53,800 bases of DNA from Gammaproteobacteria bacterium. Its GTDB lineage: Bacteria > Pseudomonadota > Gammaproteobacteria > Pseudomonadales > Azotimanducaceae. The notes beneath the pieces are model-generated. The model did not search any database and was not told where the DNA came from. It saw nothing but the letters and a program-made list of their open reading frames with translations. The stretch spans positions 1 to 53,800 of the forward strand of contig JAPOXO010000099.1 of NCBI GenBank assembly GCA_026707045.1, written 5' to 3'. Positions within the stretch are counted from its first letter, which is position 1. Every line of letters begins with the position of its first letter. The position numbers and the translations under genes are program-made. Shown here in pieces: positions 46,182 through 53,800 of the stretch.

Positions 46182-47253
46182 AATCAGAGTGTTCCAATGC
46201 GTTGCCAAGATGACGTGCAGTTGCATCGACCAGCGGGATGACCATCTTGTAGTGCATTCGAGCCGGTCCGACCACTCCCACAACCCCGGCAAACGAACCC
46301 TCAATTTCATACTTGGCAGTAATCAAGCTATAGTCATCAAGTGGCGCAAAACCTGGTTCACCTCCGATGTGTAGTTGAACACCATCCGACGAAATGCATT
46401 GATCCAGCAGGTGAACAATACTACTCTTGCTCTTCAATGCATCGAGCAGTTCTTGAGCTTCTTCTGATGACGACAGGAGACCGACAAGATTTGTCTCACC
46501 TGTAACGACGTAGTCGTGCTCTTCCTCCTCATTTTGCTCAAAGGTCTTTGCTGCTACATCCAGCGCCGTTTGCATGAGATTGTTCATTTTTGATTGATCT
46601 TCTCGCATGCTTTCAAGAACCTTCTTTCGAATCTCAAACATCGTGTGTCCGCCAAACTCGTGATTGATGTAATTGGCGGCATGAAGGAGTTCGCTCTCCG
46701 TGTATTGCCGTTCTGTTTCGACAACTCGATTTTGGACTTCTCGCTCATTGACCACAAGTACAGCTAGAACTCGCCGTCCCGATAGGGAAAGGAAGTGAAT
46801 TTGTCTTAATTGAATCTGTTCTGGTCGCGGTGTGGTCACGAGACCTACAAGACTTGACGACTCGGCCAAGAGTTGAGAGGCGGATTCCACTAGTTCATTC
46901 GGAGTGAGTCCCTGTTTCAAAGAGCTCTTGAGTCTGGAATCGTCATTAAGATTCAAAGGCTCAAGCGCGATGAGGTGATCCACAAAGAATCGCAGCCCTC
47001 TGTTGGTCGGAACTTTTCCTGCCGAAGTGTGCGGCGACGAAACCAGCCCTTTACCTTCCAGATCGACCATGATGTTTCGCACTGTAGCGGAACTGACACG
47101 AACCCGTGCCCTATCCGCAATGTGCCTCGAACCGATCGGAGTCCCCATTTGAAGGTACTCTTCGACAAGAAGCCTGAATAGCTCCAGTGCGCGTTCGTCG
47201 ATTGCAGAAACAATCGAAGCACGAACTATGCCACTGCTACTTGCGTCCACCAT
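46177..47253 (-). CDS. hrcA: Heat-inducible transcription repressor HrcA
   Basis: Represses heat-shock operons by binding CIRCE elements in families that keep it. 358 residues: N-terminal winged helix (LFRLLVEEYLQMGTPIGSRHIA then VSSATVRNIMVDLEGKGLV), a GAF-like middle and a conserved C-terminal PARMHYKMVIPLVDATA. It lies upstream of grpE. I found no CIRCE inverted repeat (TTAGCACTC-N9-GAGTGCTAA) in the window near hrcA, grpE or dnaK. HrcA is absent from E. coli and Pseudomonas but occurs in other gammaproteobacteria. It is divergent from recN with 65 bases between. Confidence 0.94.
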   Translation of the reverse strand: MVDASSSGIVRASIVSAIDERALELFRLLVEEYLQMGTPIGSRHIADRARVRVSSATVRNIMVDLEGKGLVSSPHTSAGKVPTNRGLRFFVDHLIALEPLNLNDDSRLKSSLKQGLTPNELVESASQLLAESSSLVGLVTTPRPEQIQLRQIHFLSLSGRRVLAVLVVNEREVQNRVVETERQYTESELLHAANYINHEFGGHTMFEIRKKVLESMREDQSKMNNLMQTALDVAAKTFEQNEEEEHDYVVTGETNLVGLLSSSEEAQELLDALKSKSSIVHLLDQCISSDGVQLHIGGEPGFAPLDDYSLITAKYEIEGSFAGVVGVVGPARMHYKMVIPLVDATARHLGNALEHSDS

Positions 47254-47318
47254 AATGTAAAGGGAATGCTCCCGGGTACCAACCTATAAGCTAACACAGC
47301 GAAGGCGCAATACGTTTC

Positions 47319-48968
47319 ATGCTAGTCAATTTGTCAGTGCGCAATTTTGCATTGGTAAGAGAGCTTGATCTTTCGTTCGACACCGGACTGACAGTAATCA
47401 CCGGTGAATCCGGTGCGGGAAAGTCAATTCTGCTCGAAGCACTTTCGCTAGTCCTTGGCAGCCGAGCCCGTCGCGAGCAAACCCGTCCTGGTGAGCAACA
47501 ATGTGAGGTCACTGCCGAATTCAACATCGAATCATCGGCCCACGCTGCGTCTTTTCTCGCCGAAAACGACCTATCCGACCCAACCGAGTCGTCAAGATGC
47601 CTCGTGCGCCGAACCGCACGTGTTGATGGTCGTTCTCGAGCTTGGATAAACGGGACCCAAGTAAACATTGACACCTTAAGAACTCTCTGTACTCCTCTTG
47701 TCGCACTTCATGGTCAGTTTGAACAAACGCAATTGGTAGATCCTGGGACTCAGCTTGATTGGTTCGATGACTTCTCGGTCGACCCAAAACTTCGCGAACA
47801 GGTTCGCGCAAGATATTTTGCTTGGAGAAATGCTCTTTCAGCTTTCGAATTGGCATCGAGCAAGGCGGGCGCACAATTCAATCAATTGGACCTTCTACAG
47901 TATCAGGTAGAAGAACTGGAAGATTTGGACCTCAAAGAAGGTGAGTTTGAAAGCCTTCGCCAAACACACAAACGCATAACACAGTCACAAGAAATTCGCC
48001 AGCTACTTCGGGAATCCAAGGAGCTGCTCAGTTCAGGGGTTCAATCGGATCTTTCAGTGTTAACCAAAACCTTAAGTCGCATTGACGACAGCGACAAGTC
48101 TTTGGAACAGGCCAAGCAGCTGCTTGAGTCAACGAAGATCCATGCTGAGGAGTGCGAAATGTATCTAAATCAATACTCCAATAATTTAGATATCGACGAA
48201 CACGACCTCGAAAAAATCGAGAGTCGCCTTAATTCGGTCTATGATGTGTCTAGAAAGCACAGAGTCTCTCCAGATCAGCTGTATGAACGTGCCAAGGAAG
48301 TGCACGACCAACTCGATGAACTGAACTCCGCCCAAGAACAGTTGAATGTTCTTCGCGACTTGTCCGAGGATCGTCGCACAGAGTATCTCGCTAAAGCAAA
48401 GATGCTCAGCGAGCAACGAGTGGACCGTGTTCCTCAGTTCTGCAATGAAGTTGTCCAAGTACTTGAGCACCTGGCATTGAAGAACGTTCGCCTTGAGGTT
48501 TCATTTGGAACAGCCGAGAATTCCAGTGGAATAGACTCGCTTGAGTATTTCGTTTCCACAAACCCAAGCTACGATCCCATGCCGTTGGGGCGCATTGCCT
48601 CTGGAGGAGAAATATCAAGAATCGCACTGGCGATCTTGGTAGTCGTGGCACAACGATCCAACCTTCCATGTCTCGTATTGGACGAAGCCGACGTTGGAAT
48701 TGGAGGAGTAACAGCAGATATGGTGGGTAGAATGCTGAGAACCCTTGCACAAAACAATCAGGTTCTTTGCGTCACACACGCTCCTCAAGTCGCGGCTTTG
48801 GGAGGAACCCATATGCATGTCTACAAGACAGATTCCGAAGAGATCCAAGTGGTCGCTCTAAACGATGTCGACCGTGTAGACGAAATTGCACGGATGGTTG
48901 CGAGCAGGGCAGTCGATGAAGAAAGTAGAAAATATGCGCGAACTCTTATTGCGAATGCGCAGTCTTAA
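47319..48968 (+). CDS. recN: DNA repair protein RecN
   Basis: SMC-like ATPase acting in double-strand break repair. 549 residues: Walker A GESGAGKS (29-36), two coiled-coil stretches around the middle (about 150-365), ABC signature ASGGEISRIALAI, Walker B CLVLDEADVGIGG, and the D-loop/H region VTHAPQVAALG. Length matches E. coli RecN (553). No LexA box (CTG-N10-CAG) is evident in the short gap upstream. Confidence 0.96.
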   Translation: MLVNLSVRNFALVRELDLSFDTGLTVITGESGAGKSILLEALSLVLGSRARREQTRPGEQQCEVTAEFNIESSAHAASFLAENDLSDPTESSRCLVRRTARVDGRSRAWINGTQVNIDTLRTLCTPLVALHGQFEQTQLVDPGTQLDWFDDFSVDPKLREQVRARYFAWRNALSAFELASSKAGAQFNQLDLLQYQVEELEDLDLKEGEFESLRQTHKRITQSQEIRQLLRESKELLSSGVQSDLSVLTKTLSRIDDSDKSLEQAKQLLESTKIHAEECEMYLNQYSNNLDIDEHDLEKIESRLNSVYDVSRKHRVSPDQLYERAKEVHDQLDELNSAQEQLNVLRDLSEDRRTEYLAKAKMLSEQRVDRVPQFCNEVVQVLEHLALKNVRLEVSFGTAENSSGIDSLEYFVSTNPSYDPMPLGRIASGGEISRIALAILVVVAQRSNLPCLVLDEADVGIGGVTADMVGRMLRTLAQNNQVLCVTHAPQVAALGGTHMHVYKTDSEEIQVVALNDVDRVDEIARMVASRAVDEESRKYARTLIANAQS

Positions 48969-49016
48969 TGGTTGGGACAGAACAGACTCGGCCGGCGTGT
49001 TTAGCGGAATATTGCC

Positions 49017-49481
49017 ATGAAATCAATTTTTCCAAAAATCAGTTTGAAATTACTTGGGGTGGCTGTCTTTTGTATCGCTACTTTGATCCTGGCCAGTTCA
49101 TGCAAGGTGCCAGGAATGCACCGTCCATCGCTTCAGCAGGGAAATCTACTCACTCAAGATATGGTGGATGAACTAGAGCCTGGCATGACCAAGGAGCAGG
49201 TTGAGTTTGTGTTGGGGCGACCTGTCCATCTCAATACGTTTAACGTAGATCACTGGGACTATATCTACACGCTTGAAGATCGACGTGGCAACAAGACACG
49301 CAGACACCTATCCGTCAAATTTGAAGACGATGTACTCACCGAAATCGGCGGGGACTACAAGCCAAGCGAAGAGACCGAAGCAGAAGAGACCTCGACAATT
49401 GATGATCCCGCACAAACTGAACCCACAGAAGAGGATACTGTTGAATTTTCAACGGAAGACACGCCACACGATGCTGATTGA
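49017..49481 (+). CDS. bamE: Outer membrane assembly lipoprotein BamE, with acidic C-terminal tail
   Basis: Lipoprotein of the BAM complex that folds outer-membrane proteins. 154 residues: signal peptide with a lipobox-like LASSC, the conserved RPSLQQGN, then MVDELEPGMTKEQVEFVLGRP and HWDYIYTLEDR. After about residue 112 there is a tail of about 40 residues rich in Glu, Thr and Asp that E. coli BamE (113 residues) lacks. It follows recN by 48 bases on the same strand. The sequence was formerly called SmpA/OmlA. Confidence 0.92.
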   Translation: MKSIFPKISLKLLGVAVFCIATLILASSCKVPGMHRPSLQQGNLLTQDMVDELEPGMTKEQVEFVLGRPVHLNTFNVDHWDYIYTLEDRRGNKTRRHLSVKFEDDVLTEIGGDYKPSEETEAEETSTIDDPAQTEPTEEDTVEFSTEDTPHDAD

Positions 49482-49491
49482 GTTCTCTGCC

Positions 49492-49770
49492 TTAGCGGTC
49501 AGCGTTCATCCGGCGTAACTGCATTGGATCGTGGTCCAACCCGCGTAGCACCTCAAGTCGATCTCCTTCAGCCAGTTCGTAGTTGCTATCAACTACCTTT
49601 CCCCAAACTGAATATCCATCCGCTCGATCTATTGGAGCGCTCTCAAACACATCAAGAGTTGCAGCAATTCTTAGCGCTTGTGCGACTGTACATCCTTTCT
49701 CACAGTCAACGTCAGCGCTCCAGGACTGAGACGTAGTCGCATAAACGACTTCTATTCGCACGGTGTACAC
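49492..49770 (-). CDS. rnfH: RnfH family ubiquitin-like protein
   Basis: 92-residue beta-grasp protein of unknown biochemical role, named for linkage with rnf genes in some species. VRIEVVYAT at the N-terminus, CEKGCTVAQALRIA, GYSVWGKVV, LAEGDRLEVLRGLDHDPMQLRR fit the family. It overlaps the end of ratA by 19 bases, the usual ratA-rnfH pair, and converges on bamE. Confidence 0.93.
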   Translation of the reverse strand: MYTVRIEVVYATTSQSWSADVDCEKGCTVAQALRIAATLDVFESAPIDRADGYSVWGKVVDSNYELAEGDRLEVLRGLDHDPMQLRRMNADR

Positions 49771-50195
49771 ATCTGGCGTGCTCGCTTCGTAAAAGCTGAC
49801 ATTACCCTATCAATTGCAATGTCGAGCGCACGTGGACCGACAATTCGGAGCAAAGCTCCTTCAAATTCGAAACAAAGATTCAGAGTGGCTTTACAGCCCA
49901 TTTGCAAGTCGACGAATTTCCATTCGCCATCAAAACTAGCAAAAGGACCTCGAATCAGATGAAGGCCAATTCTTGTGAATGGGTCCAGTTCGTTTCTAGT
50001 GACAATTTCCGAATGACGTCCTGCCGTGACAACTTTCAGCTTCGCAACTACATCATTACTTTCTCGTTCAAGGACACGGGCTGTGCGACACCAAGGCAAG
50101 AACTCTGGGTAATTCTCAATATCCGCAACCAAATTGAAAATGTCCTCAAGAGCGAATGGCAACAGTACGCTACGCTCGATGTGGTGTGATTTCAA
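49752..50195 (-). CDS. ratA: RatA/START-domain (coenzyme Q-binding COQ10-like) protein
   Basis: 147-residue START-like protein. Relatives include E. coli RatA, described as a toxin that blocks 70S formation, and mitochondrial COQ10, which binds ubiquinone; the native role is debated. IERSVLLPFALEDIFNLVADIENYPEFLPWC aligns (in pieces) with the family start, followed by GPFASFDGEWKF. The frame is open to 50426, but the TTG at 50195 fits the family N-terminus and overlaps the stop of the transporter gene as TTGA (50195-50192), indicating translational coupling. Confidence 0.91.
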   Translation of the reverse strand: MKSHHIERSVLLPFALEDIFNLVADIENYPEFLPWCRTARVLERESNDVVAKLKVVTAGRHSEIVTRNELDPFTRIGLHLIRGPFASFDGEWKFVDLQMGCKATLNLCFEFEGALLRIVGPRALDIAIDRVMSAFTKRARQMCTPCE

Positions 50196-51604
50196 CCGTT
50201 CGACACTAAGAATGGAATTAGAAAGTGGAGTGCCGGAATGTGTTCGACTATTGTTAGAACGAAAACCAAACCAATTGCGATAGGACCTACAACGCAGATC
50301 AATGCCGCCCAAGTATTTCGAGCCCAAGTGGTATTGATCTCGAGTACACTCCAAACTTTCTTCCGAGGCAAGAAATAGCCCACGAATACTACGATGGCTA
50401 GTCCTCCTAAAGGAAGAAAGAACCATGTTGTGATTTTGTCCAGGAAGTCAAATATAGTCCACCCAAATAATGGCTTGAATCCGCTCAATAGATTGAATGA
50501 CAACACAGAGCCTAGTCCAAGCACCCAAGTAATGGCACCAATTGACACAGCGACTTTCACGCGACTCACGTTGTACCTTTCAACAAAGTAAGCCAATGCC
50601 GGTTCCGTCAACGAAATTGCGGACGTGAAGGCAGCAAATGCAACGAATAAAAAGAAGAGCCCTCCGAAAATCGAGCCGAACGGCAAATCCGCAAACGCAA
50701 CCGGTGCGGTCGCAAACAAAAGACCTACCGATTGATCCGGGGCAAGACCGTCCGCAAATACGATTGAAAATATCGCTAGTCCGGCGACCAACGCCACAAC
50801 GGTGTCTACGATCACAATGATTCCTACCGCCGACTTTACCGACTGTGCTTGAGGCATGTATGCACCGTACGCCATGATCGCTCCCATGCCAATGGACAAA
50901 GTGAAGAAAGCATGTCCCATCGCTACCAACAAGCTGTTAAGCTTGAGTTTGCTGAAGTCAACTTGAAACATGAACTTGAACCCTTCCCAGAATCCCCCTT
51001 GTGCAATTCCGTAAATTAGAAGGACGATGAGAAGTACGAATATCAAAGGCATGCAGATTCGAATTGCGAGTTCGAGACCTTTGTTTACTCCTCGCGCGAC
51101 GACATAAATGGTCACTGCCATAAAGAGTGTGAACCAAAGAAACACTTGCCATGGCGAAGCAAGGAAAGAACCAAAGGCACTACCGATAGCTTCGGCATCC
51201 TGGCCGACAAACTCACCTGAAAAAAGTCGCCAAACGTAGTACGTAATCCAACCTGCAATGACGGCGTAAAAGGAAAGAATGATGATTCCACCAATCGTTC
51301 CCGCCCATCCGATCAACGACCAATTAGGTGAGCGATTGTTTTCACGAGCCAGCTTCAATACTGAGTTTATGGGACTCATGCGACCTTCGCGGCCTAGCAT
51401 GATTTCGGCCATCATCACCGGAAATCCGATCAGGCAAATACAGATGAGATAGACGAGCAAAAAAGCTCCGCCTCCGTTCTCCCCCGTAATGTAAGGAAAT
51501 TTCCAAATATTGCCGAGACCTACGGCTGAGCCTACAGCGGCAAGGACGAAGAGAGCTCCGCTAGACCACATTCCGTGTTGGGATTGGTTCTGGTTTTCCG
51601 CCAT
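50192..51604 (-). CDS. Sodium:neurotransmitter symporter (SNF/NSS) family transporter
   Basis: Inner-membrane sodium-coupled amino acid transporter, LeuT fold. 470 residues with about 11-12 hydrophobic helices. TM1 has the unwound sodium/substrate segment AVGLGNIWKFPYI followed by GENGGGAFLLVYL, the clearest NSS signature, and TM6/TM8 regions (SIGMGAIMAYGAYM, FAAFTSAISL) fit. The substrate is unknown; Trp, Tyr, Ala or other amino acids are all known in the family. The ATG at 51604 (MAENQNQ) has GGGAGGA upstream; a TTG at 51628 would put that site inside the gene. It sits between smpB and ratA, where relatives have nothing, and overlaps ratA. Confidence 0.93.
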   Translation of the reverse strand: MAENQNQSQHGMWSSGALFVLAAVGSAVGLGNIWKFPYITGENGGGAFLLVYLICICLIGFPVMMAEIMLGREGRMSPINSVLKLARENNRSPNWSLIGWAGTIGGIIILSFYAVIAGWITYYVWRLFSGEFVGQDAEAIGSAFGSFLASPWQVFLWFTLFMAVTIYVVARGVNKGLELAIRICMPLIFVLLIVLLIYGIAQGGFWEGFKFMFQVDFSKLKLNSLLVAMGHAFFTLSIGMGAIMAYGAYMPQAQSVKSAVGIIVIVDTVVALVAGLAIFSIVFADGLAPDQSVGLLFATAPVAFADLPFGSIFGGLFFLFVAFAAFTSAISLTEPALAYFVERYNVSRVKVAVSIGAITWVLGLGSVLSFNLLSGFKPLFGWTIFDFLDKITTWFFLPLGGLAIVVFVGYFLPRKKVWSVLEINTTWARNTWAALICVVGPIAIGLVFVLTIVEHIPALHFLIPFLVSNG

Positions 51605-51853
51605 TCCGCTTGTATCCTCCCTTCTCAAATTTGAAGCATGCTAGCCTCTCGTAATGGCTACGATTCTAACAGCGAAATTCACCATCTGAATGGGTGGCAG
51701 ACTAGGGCCACACTGCAACCGCTCAAATCCATAATAGAGATCCCACGGGAATCAGGAACCGCAAAGAATGATTGGCTTTCTTGTGATATTCGCCGTTTAC
51801 AATCGCCAAATCTCAGGATTCCACTGCAGCTAAACCGCCCTAGACACGTTTTC
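51605..51853. other. Intergenic region between divergent transporter and smpB genes
   Basis: About 250 bases. The smpB frame stays open to 51638, but that extension has no family match. TACAAT at about 51798-51803 could be a plus-strand -10 for smpB without a good -35. No tmRNA gene is here. Confidence 0.35.
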
Positions 51854-52324
51854 ATGGCAACGCCCCCAACTAAATCCCGAATCATTGCGCGAAATCGCCG
51901 AGCACGCTTCGACTACACCTTTGAACGGTTGTTTGAAGCCGGACTTGTACTGGAAGGATGGGAGGTGAAGAGCATTCGCGCAGGCAGCGCAAACATCACC
52001 GACGCTTACGTGACAATGCGAGAAGGAGAAGCGTACATATGTGGCCTGAGAATCCAGCCATTGCTGAGTGCGTCCAGCCATATCGTCGCGGACGCCTCCC
52101 GCGACAAGAAACTGCTACTTCACGCCCGAGAATTGGCACAAATATACGCAGGAATCCAGACTCGCGGTAGGACGTGCATTGCTCTTTCTCTCTTTTGGAG
52201 TGGAAAACACGTCAAGTGTGATATCGGATTGGCTCTGGGTCGCAAGAAGCATGACAAACGAGCGGCTTTACGTGAGCGCGACCTTCTCCGCGAGAGGGAT
52301 CGAGAAGCCAGTGAACGCCCCTAA
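51854..52324 (+). CDS. smpB: SsrA-binding protein SmpB
   Basis: Partner of tmRNA in rescue of stalled ribosomes. 156 residues: IARNRRARFDYTFERLFEAGLVLEGWEVKSIRAG (in pieces) with the family GWEVKS motif, NITDAYV, a KKLLLHARELAQI stretch, and a basic C-terminal tail KKHDKRAALRERD that reaches into the mRNA channel. The ATG at 51854 matches the usual start. It converges on the SDR gene, 17 bases away. Confidence 0.95.
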   Translation: MATPPTKSRIIARNRRARFDYTFERLFEAGLVLEGWEVKSIRAGSANITDAYVTMREGEAYICGLRIQPLLSASSHIVADASRDKKLLLHARELAQIYAGIQTRGRTCIALSLFWSGKHVKCDIGLALGRKKHDKRAALRERDLLRERDREASERP

Positions 52325-52341
52325 CGATTGTGCCAATCATC

Positions 52342-53088
52342 CTAGCCGCGTCCCGAATAAGGCATCTTTGAGGCAATAACGGTAAGGAACTGAACATTTG
52401 CATCCAGAGCAAGGCTGTCCATGTAGAGAACTGCGCGAGCGACTCCATCTACGTCAAACGTCGGTTCAGGCTTGCGTGTGCCGTCCGGTTGCAACGCACC
52501 ATCTCCCATTTTTGATGTCATTTCAGTACCAGCGTTGCCAACGTCAATTTGACCGCAGACTATGTCAAATTCCCTGCCATCCAAGGAAGTGGACTTGGTC
52601 AATCCAGTCAGCGCATGTTTGGTGGAAGTATACGGTGCAGAAAACGGCCGAGGCACTTGGGCCGAAATCGACCCATTGTTAATGATTCGGCCACCCCTCG
52701 GAGTCTGATACTTCATTATTTTCATTGCGGCACGAGTACAGAGAAACGCTCCAGTGAGATTCGTCGCAACTACTCGTTCCCACTGCGATAGAGCAATTTC
52801 CTCCATGGGCACAGCAGGTGCGCCAGTGCCAGCGTTGTTAAAGAGCAAGTCGACACGTCCAAACGCCGACAAGGTGACGTCGAACAGACGAGTTACATCG
52901 CTTTCGACTCCGACATCCGACCGAACTGTCACCAATCGACTCCCAGCATCAGCATCCTTCTCAAGATCTTCAAGTTTCGAAGTACGCCGACCCGTGGCAA
53001 CGACTGAATATCCTGAATCAAGTAGCGCTAACGTTGTCTGCTTGCCAATCCCGGTACCCGCTCCCGTTACAACAGCAATCTTTCCCAA
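52342..53088 (-). CDS. Short-chain dehydrogenase/reductase (SDR)
   Basis: 248-residue classical SDR with nucleotide loop [10 protein letters not shown], the adenine/ribose region RRTSK that suggests NADP(H), NNAG, and the catalytic Ser (NNGSIS), Tyr and Lys (YTSTK). The substrate is unknown. It ends a minus-strand pair with the hydroxyacid dehydrogenase gene 76 bases upstream, which hints at a shared oxidative pathway for hydroxy or keto acids. Confidence 0.88.
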   Translation of the reverse strand: MGKIAVVTGAGTGIGKQTTLALLDSGYSVVATGRRTSKLEDLEKDADAGSRLVTVRSDVGVESDVTRLFDVTLSAFGRVDLLFNNAGTGAPAVPMEEIALSQWERVVATNLTGAFLCTRAAMKIMKYQTPRGGRIINNGSISAQVPRPFSAPYTSTKHALTGLTKSTSLDGREFDIVCGQIDVGNAGTEMTSKMGDGALQPDGTRKPEPTFDVDGVARAVLYMDSLALDANVQFLTVIASKMPYSGRG

Positions 53089-53164
53089 TCTGAACTCCTT
53101 CTGCTCTAGTTTTAAAAGCCGCGTTGGTCACGGCAAATGCTCGACAGTTTCTTGTGGTGTCTGT

Positions 53165-53800
53165 CTACAACTCCAATGCAATAGAAAAATCTTCGATTCC
53201 TTCCCACCGCCCCGGATTGGAGTTTCTCATTCTGACAATAGTTCGAATCACCTCGGGATTCGCAAGGCCGTGGGGAGCATTCCCCTGCAAGGCACGAATT
53301 ACATTCTCCGCTTGCCGTACGGGACATTCCGTGAGAAAACGAGGCGAAATCCCAGCGATGTGGGGTGTAAGAATCACATTTGGTAGCTTGAGAAGCGGAT
53401 CATCAGCTGGAATTGGTTCAACTTCCGTTACATCCAAAGCTGCCGCTTCTATTTGTCCCGTGCTCAGGGCATCGGCTACGTCGGCTCCATTGACAATTGA
53501 TCCTCGCGCTGTATTTACCAGCAATGCTGTGCTCTTCATCTTTTTCAAGGCTTCGGCGTTGATCATGTGCCTGTTGGCCTTGGTAGCCGAACAGTGAATG
53601 GTCACAAAATCTGCCGTTGATAGGAGTTCGTCGAATTCAACCATCCGCACTCCGTAGAGATCGCCGGTCAGTTGGTCCACATACGGATCGTAAGCAATAA
53701 CCTGCCCTGGACCAAACCCGCGAACCCGTTGGGCAAACGCCCGTCCAATATTTCCAAATCCAATGATGCCCACGGTGTGACCCGCGATACACCTTGGTAC
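53165..53800 (-). CDS. D-isomer 2-hydroxyacid dehydrogenase, C-terminal part (cut by window edge)
   Basis: Partial gene; the frame is open to the right edge (reading VPRCIAGHTVGIIG in-frame), so the true start lies outside. Visible are the Rossmann loop GIIGFGNIG, the catalytic Arg in LVNTARGSIV, the Glu in DVTEVEP and the His in LTPHIAG, the triad order of this family. It resembles SerA or C-terminal-binding-protein-like dehydrogenases; substrate is not clear. The C-terminus GRWEGIEDFSIALEL has no ACT domain, so it is not full-length E. coli-type SerA. Confidence 0.9.
   Translation of the reverse strand, partial: VPRCIAGHTVGIIGFGNIGRAFAQRVRGFGPGQVIAYDPYVDQLTGDLYGVRMVEFDELLSTADFVTIHCSATKANRHMINAEALKKMKSTALLVNTARGSIVNGADVADALSTGQIEAAALDVTEVEPIPADDPLLKLPNVILTPHIAGISPRFLTECPVRQAENVIRALQGNAPHGLANPEVIRTIVRMRNSNPGRWEGIEDFSIALEL

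Noticed and set aside
45326..47318. CIRCE element for HrcA
   Set aside because: Looked for TTAGCACTC/GAGTGCTAA around hrcA, grpE and dnaK on both strands and found none.
51605..53164. tmRNA (ssrA) next to smpB
   Set aside because: No Ala-tRNA-like ends or tag frame seen; the flanks are filled by other genes.
1..53800. CRISPR arrays, insertion sequences, prophage or integron parts
   Set aside because: No repeated spacer-like units, transposase, integrase or terminal repeats were seen; the gene content is housekeeping.

Overview
The window is a stretch of a bacterial chromosome, almost certainly from a gammaproteobacterium. The 5' end of a 16S rRNA gene at the left edge is gammaproteobacterial in sequence. 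The gene order is also strongly gammaproteobacterial. From memory, the block sfsA/dksA to smpB (about 9.8-52.3 kb) is largely collinear with Pseudomonas aeruginosa PAO1 (dksA-gluQ-cbrB-pcnB-panB-panC-pgi-acs, then pnp-rpsO-truB-rbfA-infB-nusA-rimP, secG-tpiA-glmM-ftsH-greA-carB-carA-dapB-dnaJ-dnaK-grpE, then recN-bamE-rnfH-ratA-smpB). The block rrn-tyrS-M23 peptidase-anmK-erpA matches a second PAO1 locus. Differences such as an hrcA gene and several losses argue against Pseudomonas itself and fit an uncultivated lineage with a compact genome. Intergenic gaps are short, TTG starts are frequent, and I saw no transposon, prophage or CRISPR array.

Layout. 1-0.4 kb: start of a ribosomal RNA operon (minus strand) with a near-consensus promoter and antitermination leader. 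0.4-5 kb: tyrS (minus), an M23 murein peptidase and anmK (plus), erpA (minus). 5.4-9.8 kb (plus): a CLC chloride protein with a CBS-like tail, hemJ, hemL and a PfkB-family adenosine kinase, convergent with sfsA. 10.6-14.4 kb (plus): dksA carrying a roughly 375-residue histone-H1-like extension, gluQ without a canonical start codon, and a CbrB-position AAA+ regulator that has lost its phosphoacceptor, GAFTGA loop and sensor kinase partner. 14.6-22 kb: an MTH1-like Nudix hydrolase (minus), then pcnB, panB, panC, pgi and acs (plus). 22.2-47.3 kb: one continuous minus-strand block for transcription, translation, RNA decay, protein quality control and central metabolism. In transcription order it is hrcA-grpE-dnaK-dnaJ-dapB-carA-carB-greA-ftsH-glmM-tpiA-secG-tRNA-Leu-tRNA-fMet-rimP-nusA-infB-rbfA-truB-rpsO-pnp. 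47.3-53.8 kb: recN and bamE (plus), a sodium:neurotransmitter-type symporter with ratA-rnfH (minus), smpB (plus), and an SDR oxidoreductase plus a truncated D-2-hydroxyacid dehydrogenase (minus).

The genes are mostly housekeeping. Chaperones, FtsH, HrcA and two sigma-32-type promoters form a heat-shock module. fMet tRNA-rimP-nusA-infB-rbfA-truB-rpsO-pnp form the classic translation/RNA module. The most unusual material lies at 10.6-15.6 kb: the DksA-H1 fusion, the AUC-start gluQ, the degenerate CbrB-like regulator, and a 421-base gap with two perfect 13-bp palindromes before pcnB. folK, folP, panD, rlmE and cbrA are absent from places where relatives keep them. All functional statements are homology readings made by eye; no database search was possible.
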